Shown here piece by piece: positions 57,401 through 64,000 of a stretch of DNA of 64,000 nucleotides. The notes under the pieces were generated by a model. It was not told the DNA's origin. It saw nothing but the letters and a program-made list of their open reading frames with translations, and made no database searches. A program made the translations under genes and the position numbers. Source of the DNA: Oscheius tipulae (lineage: Eukaryota; Nematoda; Chromadorea; Rhabditida; Rhabditidae). The DNA is taken from NCBI GenBank assembly GCA_037178975.1, contig JASJZH010000001.1, positions 7,734,501 to 7,798,500 on the forward strand. Direction: 5' to 3'. Position 1 is the stretch's first letter. Each line of letters opens with the position of its first letter.

Positions 57401-59692
57401 GGTACAGTCTCTTTTCTTGTTCTGAACAGTATACAATTCTTCAGGAAGTCAACTCATGGTCTTTCAATCCATTCCATCTCAACGAGGCCTCCGAAGGTCA
57501 TGCTCTTAAGTACGTAGGCTTCGAGCTCTTCAACAGGTACGGGTTCATGGACAGGTTTAAGGTAAGAGCTGGTTTTTTATGGCTACGGTACCCCCAACTT
57601 AGATTCCTATCGCCCAATGGGAAAACTATCTTCTGGCCTTGGAACAAGGCTACTCCAAGCACAACAATCCCTATCACAACGTGGTTCATGCTGCCGACGT
57701 GACCCAGTCTTCGCACTTTATGCTCAGTCAAACCGGGTTGGCGGTAAGAGAATGCTATTGACTAGTCAGGGGACATCTTACAGAACAGCCTCGGTGATCT
57801 AGAGCTGTTGGCAGTCCTCTTCGGTGCTCTCATCCACGACTACGAGCACACCGGTCACACAAACAACTTCCACATCCAGTCGGGCTCCAACTTTGCGCTG
57901 TTGTACAACGACAGGAGCGTCTTGGAGAATCATCACGTCTCTTCATGCTTCCGACTGATGAGAGACGATGACAAGAACATCTTCGCGCATTTGACGAGGG
58001 ATGAGTTCAGGTAAGATCTTTTGAATAACAACAATTACTCGAAGTAAGTCTGTATTACCCCTATTGGAGCCTCCTCTCCCTTACGTAAGTAAATACGTAA
58101 GCATTTACGTACTCGCGTTTTTCGGAGTTAAGACGACTTTTTCTGACTTGCAAAATTGTAGCCCGTGATCTGCCTTACAGTTTTGCCGCACGTCGGAAAG
58201 ACAGAAAAGTCGGCTTGACCCCCAAAAAAACGCGAATGCGTAATACGGTGTGACCATTCAAAATGGGGACCTTTTTGGTGATCTCCTATATCTTTCTTTT
58301 CGGTACCCTAATCCACACGGAATCTAACCCGGCACGCTTTTGTTCTGTAGTCGGAGCGCTAACCGACTGAGCCATTTGGGAAGGCCAGTCCGGGGAAAGT
58401 GGTTTTTCCCGAGGGGCTTTGACCTGAGATGCTGGAGCTATAGATCAAACTGAGAATTCTCGTGGTCTCCAACAGCTTTAAACTTCACTAATTGCAGGGA
58501 ACTCCGCAACATGGTAATAGAGATTGTTCTGGCCACCGACATGTCGACTCACTTCGTCCAAATCAAGACGATGAAGAACATGCTGAGTCTGCCGGAGGGA
58601 ATTGACAAGAACAAAGCTCTCTGTCTGATTGTTCACGCCTGCGACATCTCTCATCCAGCCAAGCCATGGGAGTTGCACGAGCGATGGACGGCCGGTGTAC
58701 TTGAAGAATTCTTCAGACAAGGTAAGCCAGGTGACCTTACGATGAAAAACTCTATTTTAGGTGATCTGGAAGCGTCGATGGGTCTACCCTACAGTCCACT
58801 TTGTGATCGGCACACTGTTCATGTGGCTGACAGTCAAATCGGTTAGAGGTCTAGAGAGTGCTGAGCCACAGCCGTTTTAGGTTTCATCGACTTCATTGTG
58901 GAACCAACCATGGTCGTTTGTGGAGAGCTATTGACCAAGATGGTCGAGCCATTGGTCAGTCTACCTCCTTCCGACTCTCTCTTCCCGCCTGGAAACGATC
59001 ATGCGGAGTCGACAAGTCCTTCCAATGCTCTGTCACCGTTGCCGCCAGATATGTAAGTTGACTATCAGAAGGGCAGTTCCAAGAGAACTATACACAGTAG
59101 AGAATTCGTGACGGGAATCAGACGTGAAAAAGTTATAACTTCAGCTCTGCTACAGAAGTGGCTGCTAGGACGGGAAATTTTGCTACTGTCCACGTGTAAA
59201 CTAACATGGTGCGCAGCGGGCTCAAAAATTGGCAAACAATTCAACAAAAATCATTGGTTTTGATTACTTGCACACTACCCCATTTTGTTTATGAGCATTC
59301 ATGCCAATTGTTTAAACCGCTGCGCACCAAAATAGTTCACACTTGCAGAGTAGTTGCACATTTGCTTCAACTTGGGACAGAAGAAGATACTTGAGAGCAG
59401 AGCCTACGCTGAGTTACTTCCATATTCTCATTTTTCAGGAGACGAGGCTCTTCCACCACTCCTACCCACACAATTAGAAAGCTACCACTGAACTACTGTG
59501 GCAAACTAGACATTCCGAATCCGTGGATGCGGTTCCTTCACGAGAACAAGGCTAACTGGAAGGAGCGGGCGGCGAAAGGTATTCTAACTCCAAGAGAGGA
59601 GACTAAATCTTGATTTTCCAGAGGAGGAGGAAAGGAAGAGACTGGAGGCGAAAGAGAATGGCGAGCCGAAAGAGAACGGCGAGCCGAAATGA
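54401..59692 (+). CDS. PDE1: calcium/calmodulin-dependent cyclic nucleotide phosphodiesterase PDE1
   Basis: PDE1 hydrolyses cAMP and cGMP and is switched on by Ca2+/calmodulin. Exon 1 (54401-54708, starting MSESIRTWIQTILPEF) joins in phase to 56052 with YILHQLNSGQLPLEDLKRNI, then VPDEVREWLASTFTRQ. The catalytic domain follows: PFHLNEASEGHALKY, QGYSKHNNPYHNVVHAADVT, LFGALIHDYEHTGHTNNFHI, LYNDRSVLENHHVSS, LIVHACDISHPAKPWELHER, LGLPYSPLCDRHTVHVADSQ and GFIDFIVEPT. The metal-binding His and Asp residues of the HD site are all there. The C-terminus is charged (FLHENKANWKERAAKEEEER). About a dozen exons are present; three introns over 300 nt carry foldback repeats and a tRNA-like repeat. The calmodulin-binding segment cannot be pinpointed, so CaM regulation is inferred from family. 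Confidence 0.94.
56480..56719. mobile_element. 240-bp foldback element in a PDE1 intron
   Basis: The arms are about 90 bp: CAATTTTCCCTAACAGCTTC at the left and its complement at the right. They continue through GAATCACAA(C/T)GCTCGGA and a shared GGTTTTTTG before a short centre. It has no coding capacity. Base differences between the arms show it is not brand new. Confidence 0.75.
58104..58243. mobile_element. 140-bp foldback element in a PDE1 intron
   Basis: TTACGTACTCGCGTTTTT at the left pairs with AAAAAAACGCGAATGCGTAA at the right, with inner arms GACTTTTTCTGAC / GACAGAAAAGTC and a centre GCAAAATTGTAG / CTTACAGTTTTGC. The centre links it to the GTTGTAG hairpin family. Confidence 0.7.
58280..58385 (-). 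repeat. tRNA-derived SINE-like repeat in a PDE1 intron
   Basis: On the minus strand: AATGGCTCAGTCGGTTAGCG (excellent A-box), a spacer, then GCCGGGTTAGATTCCGTGTG (B-box with one change). It lies antisense in the long intron between the FAHLTRDEFR and ELRNMVIEIV exons. The acceptor ends are unpaired. Confidence 0.6.
59198..59342. mobile_element. 145-bp foldback element in the PDE1 3' intron
   Basis: TGGTGCGCAGCGGGCTC at the left is matched by GTTTAAACCGCTGCGCACCA at the right, with further pairing between ATTGGCA and TGCCAAT. It is a different family from the other elements. Confidence 0.65.
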
Positions 59693-60509
59693 TTACCTCA
59701 AAAAAGAAGAAGCCGTTATTGGGTAGATGTACACAGAAAATGAAAATTCTTGCCTTGAGAGACCTCTATACTAGGGAGTAATCCGGTAATTTGCTCCGCG
59801 GGAGCTGTCGAAAAAGGCGCTCGTCGGCCCCATTTCTCTCACTAACAGCCGTCCTTTACAATGTCCAGAGTCGATTTATGATTTCGAGGCTCTCATTCTG
59901 CCAAGCCGAGTTACTACTCTCTTCTTCCGTTCTGCGTTGGCTTTCAAATTTATCTGGGAACACGTTTCACTCTGGCTTATCCTTCTTCATTTTCGCTTGT
60001 TCTCAAACTGTCTCTTGGTATTAGTATTCTTTTCTGTTCGACTGATTTCAGCAGAACAAGTAGAACAGATTTGCAATAGTATCCCTCTTCAAATTCTTTT
60101 CCTGTCCAATCAAATAGACAGATACCCTGTCTTTTTCTTTGGAATTCGATGCCTGTAACGGATGCCAAGGGTTATCCTTTCAGGCTTCGGCAAATTGATT
60201 GGAACAGCTCACGATGCAAAAATGCTGGCTCCATACCACATACCAAGAGTGTTAGCGACCAATCGTATCACATTTTGCCAGTGCAAGCTGCGAAACGAGA
60301 CTCATCGGAATATGTCTTTGCTTGAAGTAACCAAACAATTCTACGCTCAGGCAAGAACCTAAAACGTTTGTATAGGACATCAACAGGGCAGTTTATAACA
60401 CTCCCTTTATTTCTGAATGGTCAGTATTCTTGTAGATGACCGGTTTTACAGTCCGACTTCAGTACGGCATAGTACAGTACGAAAGATACAGTAGTATACA
60501 GTCCGAAAT

Positions 60510-60606
60510 AACCTTGTCCGACTTCTACCGACAACTGAAGCACGACGAACCTGATCTAGATGAACTGTTTCCCAAAAAGAACATTCCGAAACCGGAGTTC
60601 GACATG
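60510..60606 (+). other. weak possible exon
   Basis: It follows an ACAG acceptor-like site and precedes a GT; the peptide contains LKHDEPDLDELFPKKNIPKP. The acidic/Pro composition is protein-like, but no neighbouring exon joins convincingly in phase. Confidence 0.25.
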
Positions 60607-63599
60607 GTACAGAGCTCCGTCTTGACATGTACAAAGAAGTTTCTGTTCAGTAGAAACACATGTCTTGTTGTTCAGTCCCAGATCCTAGTTCAGTGTTTCT
60701 TTCTCTAAGAAGCCTGCCTCACATTCCTACCCGAATTGTGAGCTACTCCACGTGACGACCACAATCCCGTGTCTCACTCAGTGTGTGTGTGTGTGTGTGT
60801 AATCAACCAGCCAACCGTGACAAATCTACTAGCAGTGGACTCGGATACGAAACTCTTTCCCGACGTTCCTTTGTCTTTTTGGGGTTAGCTAGTCTCTTGA
60901 GACGCATCGCTCAATGTCTATACTTTCGTGTCGTTCCTCGCATTCTTCACTTTTCTTCATTTTCTCCGGGCCTCCACATTCAATTAGTTTCCTCTAGAAA
61001 ACGACCAATCTCTCTGGCTCTATTTAGTGTAACCAGTCAATCATTGTCATATTGAAAAGGATGTACTTAACTAGCTCGACTCGTTATGTTAAGCACCTGG
61101 CGTTCTGCTGTAAAATGCGCTAAGTGACCACACGGCTCAAAAAGAAGTTTGAGGCAGCCCCGGGCAGCTCGAGCCTGGCTTTACAGCCTTGCGGCACGCA
61201 ACATCCAGCAGACCTCCCATCAATTATCGATCCGATTCGGATTCTCCGGAAGTGACGTCACGGCTGTTTGTTTAAGACTCTTTTTGACTGATGGACAGCC
61301 GTCCTCGAGTCCGTCTCGAGGCTAGTCTTGACCATACGAACCTAATGAGATCTCTCTCAAGCTCTCTCTCTCTCTCTCCTTCAGTGAGGGTAGAATTTCA
61401 CACGGTGTAAGGTAGTTCAGAGAATTCACGCCAATATGAAAAGACTCTTCCTTCTTCCCCCATTTCTAGGTCTTCCCTTTGTGATGGTGGCTATCAGGGG
61501 TCATCTGGATTGGATGTTCCTTTGAGATGGATCTGTGAGGAATGAGGAAACAAGCCTTGAAGTTGTTCTTCTGCCAAAATCTACCGAAAGGAAGAGTCAC
61601 AAATTGAGGTTTCAGTATACATGGAAGAAATCAAAAGTCCCGTGATTTTAAGGAATTGAGGCTTGATTACCAATTGTGTGGTTCTTTTCGAAGCAGCTAC
61701 CATACTCGTTGATCAATCCTGTAGTCGGGTCTGTTTCTAAGGTATTTGTATACTACAGTACCCTGTCTTCCTTACTGTAAGAACGAAACAGGCATAGTCG
61801 GGCTGACTAGTACTCGGATAGAGACACTTTTTCACTTTGGTTTCATAGTATTTCAAATCTTTCTTTTAAACCTCTGGCTACCTTTTTCTGTTCCTCTATC
61901 ATCACGCCCAATCCATTGGCAGCCAGATGTTCTATGACCTCTTGTCCTCTTCTGCTCTTTTTCCGCGCGACTGAACTGCCGCTTCCGTTGGTCACGTCGG
62001 CGTCCAGAAGTGGTCAAGCCGTCTTCCCCATGTGAGATGGCACAAAACAGCGTGGGCCAGTGTTGGGTGGGGGAGGGTCTCTCTCTCACTCTCTTTCTCT
62101 CACTCAACTGGCTCGATCGATGCGTCGCCAGTTGAGAGAGTCCCAACAGCCGGAGGACAAGAGAGGGCCGCCCCCAAAACATACCTGCGCATCTTTAACC
62201 ATTTCCTTGTACTCTTGATGGAACTATTTTTTTACCTTCTGTTTAGAAGCAAACAGCCCCTTTTTGTGCTGTGGGGAGATCTGTGAGATTGATGGGCGAG
62301 GTTTCTCGAGGAGGTGAGTACTCACGCCACGGGGCTCGCCTAAAGGCTAATTGAATTTGGCTCCTTTGGCTCCTCTTCCATTGATTTATAGCACATTTAC
62401 ACCTGCCATCCTCCTCCTGCCTCCTCTGTCTTGTCTTTCACTCAACTTTTTATGAATCCTTTTCAACTCCCGCGAGACTCTGGCCACGTTAGGACGACAC
62501 TCGAGTAAGCAGAGAGCCCCATTGACTGGCAAAGCTTCTTGTTTTTTTTCGGTTAAATTTCTTGATCTTGCTGAGATGATATCTGCCTTTCGATGACTGT
62601 AGGACTTTTTTTAATCATAGACGGCATCTAGTCCCCTGTGGCTATCTCAGACTTCGAGCAACTGCTAGTTCGTCTCTTGACCACCATTCAGTTGCCCCTT
62701 TTCTGGTTTCAAAGAGTATGACTGATGCTCTGTACTACCATGCGCTGACAACTGGTATTCCAGAATTCAGTAGGATAATCACCCACCAGCAATGGTCGTG
62801 GTTCTTTTTTTTATTCCCTACCGTGCATTGCTTGTTCTCTCCCTCTGCTACCACTTACCTTTGATTACATCCTATTGGACCCAGACTAAAACTGTCTCAC
62901 TTGAAATGAGTACAGGACGACAGCAGTTGGACCAGAACCTGTTGTCTATTTCTATCTTTTTGTTGGAGCTTGCAATAAGAATCTGTTGATCTTTGGCACC
63001 TTGCTCATCAGTCTACCACTCCTTCAATCTCTGTCCCCCTCGTATTCTTCATGCTAATCAGCTGTGCTCGCTCTATGCAAATGTGTTCCCTGCGTCAAAA
63101 ATAGGCCTTTCTTTCTAGTATTGTCGTGATTCTCGAGACGCCCGAAGGGCTCTGTGGAACGCAACGAGAGGCATCAGAAGTAATCCCCGCCATGGCTAGG
63201 CTTAGTCTTCCAACGATTTCGTCTCAATAAGTAGGCGCACTTTCGCCTTTTTGCTCTTTTCCGGGGACATGGCTTTTTTCTTTCCTCTAAATCCACTTTA
63301 GGTAGCTTCTCTCTTCCCCCTCGCGTAACTCTTGGCGGAAGACAACAATTTGCTCGCTCCCTCTCTCTCTCTCTCTCTCTCTCTTCCGCAACATAACCCC
63401 ATTCTCTTTGAGTCATTTAATAGCTGTCATAGTCGTCTGCGGTGCCGAGTCAGTCCTGTTGTGTAAAACGTCAATTTGCACTGAATTTGACAAGTCGCAG
63501 CCCATCGTGTGCTATATTGACTGATTGGCTTCGTCTTTAGATTATATATCGTTTCGTATTGTTTGGGGCTTCCCCTTATTCGGTAACTTCTGACCTATA

Positions 63600-63745
63600 A
63601 CTGAAATCAATGATTGCGGGGTCAAGAAGCAACTTTTCGGGTCTGCGATGTACTAAAAAACTTATAAATCAGATAAAAGCTATAACTTTGCAGGGCATTG
63701 CAAAGACGAAAAATGAGTCCTCAAAACTGTAAAATGGGTTAGAGA
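63600..63745. repeat. foldback element, GTTGTAG hairpin family
   Basis: GAAGCAACTTTTCGGGTCTGC at the left is partly complementary to GCAAAGACGAAAAATGAG at the right, with a centre of AGCTATAACTTTGCAGGGC. Confidence 0.4.
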
Positions 63746-63807
63746 GATGGAATGTTTGAAGTCCTGTTCATTCAAATGCCCATTTCGATCCGCAGCAAAA
63801 CTCGTGT

Positions 63808-63885
63808 CACTCGTGGCCTTATGGTTAGCATATCACTCTCTAAAGAATCAGATCCCAATGTGTGTTCAATACTTTTCGACCATCT
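63808..63885 (+). repeat. tRNA-like repeat (partial)
   Basis: GTGGCCTTATGGTTAGCATA resembles an A-box; GTGTGTTCAATAC resembles a degraded B-box, followed by TTTTCGACC. It is probably a decayed member of the SINE-like family. Confidence 0.4.
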
Positions 63886-64000
63886 TTGTTTCATCTCTCT
63901 TCCCTTCTTTCTCTTTTTTACCTCAGTTTGCAGCCTCTCCGGCGTAGATGGCCCTGCGACGACAGCCGGCCGTCGTGCAGAGCTAAGGTTCGACAGACCC

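Larger units (their letters stand above)
59693..64000. other. gene-poor right end with two weak possible exons
   Basis: No recognised gene. Two segments look somewhat coding on the plus strand: about 60183-60362 (FGKLIGTAHDAKMLAPYHIP) and about 60510-60606 (SDFYRQLKHDEPDLDELFPK), the second ending before GTACAG. They share no family I know. Also present are a GT microsatellite near 60781, CT runs near 61345 and 63360, a palindrome of the GTTGTAG type near 63600-63740, and a tRNA-like A-box near 63814. Confidence 0.4.

Overview
The window is nuclear DNA of a small-genome invertebrate animal. The recognisable genes are conserved animal (several strictly metazoan) families: UVSSA, AIP, DNAJC16, SARAF, CIB, STOML2, FCF1, syntrophin, IP6K, SLC35C2, MMADHC, RFWD3 and PDE1. 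They are split by many very short introns, mostly 35-50 nt, with GT donors and TTTCAG-type acceptors. At least eight genes carry a good 3' splice acceptor 0-13 nt before the start codon with no visible upstream coding exon, which fits spliced-leader trans-splicing. Nematodes, flatworms, orthonectids/dicyemids and larvaceans share some of these traits, and the sequence alone does not let me choose among them.

Layout. Position 1-191 holds the first exons of an unidentified minus-strand gene that runs off the left edge. About 0.2-10 kb is gene-poor, with repeat fragments and one weak possible exon. At 10.1-14.8 kb two membrane-protein genes sit head to head 125 bp apart: an Ig-EGF-TM protein (minus) and a lineage-specific type I membrane protein (plus) whose last intron carries a 645-bp terminal-inverted-repeat element with an 8-bp target duplication. 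At 15.0-19.8 kb lies a large acidic coiled-coil protein. From 20 to 50 kb the genes are dense: UVSSA(-), a four-TM protein(+) inside a nest of inverted repeats, AIP(-), DNAJC16(-), SARAF(-), a small secreted protein(-), CIB(+), STOML2(-), FCF1(+), syntrophin(-), IP6K(+), SLC35C2(-), MMADHC(-) and RFWD3(+). At 54.4-59.7 kb is PDE1(+), whose introns are loaded with small repeats. The stretches 50.1-54.4 kb and 59.7-64 kb are gene-poor.

The genes are mostly unrelated housekeeping or signalling functions: DNA repair (UVSSA, RFWD3), protein folding (AIP, DNAJC16), calcium and cyclic-nucleotide signalling (SARAF, CIB, PDE1), inositol pyrophosphate synthesis (IP6K), mitochondria/B12 (STOML2, MMADHC), ribosome biogenesis (FCF1) and dystrophin-complex scaffolding (syntrophin). 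I see no bacterial-type operon, CRISPR array or viral gene.

The most unusual content is the repeats. There is a tRNA-derived SINE-like family in at least six places, a hAT-like MITE family, a family of small palindromes built on a GTTGTAG/CTACAAC hairpin, a dispersed repeat with the core TTTTCGTGGCGGGACCC, several one-off foldback elements, and a duplicated or alternative last exon in RFWD3 next to a perfect 33-nt inverted repeat. Intron-exon coordinates were read by eye; phases were checked for several genes and are stated where they were.
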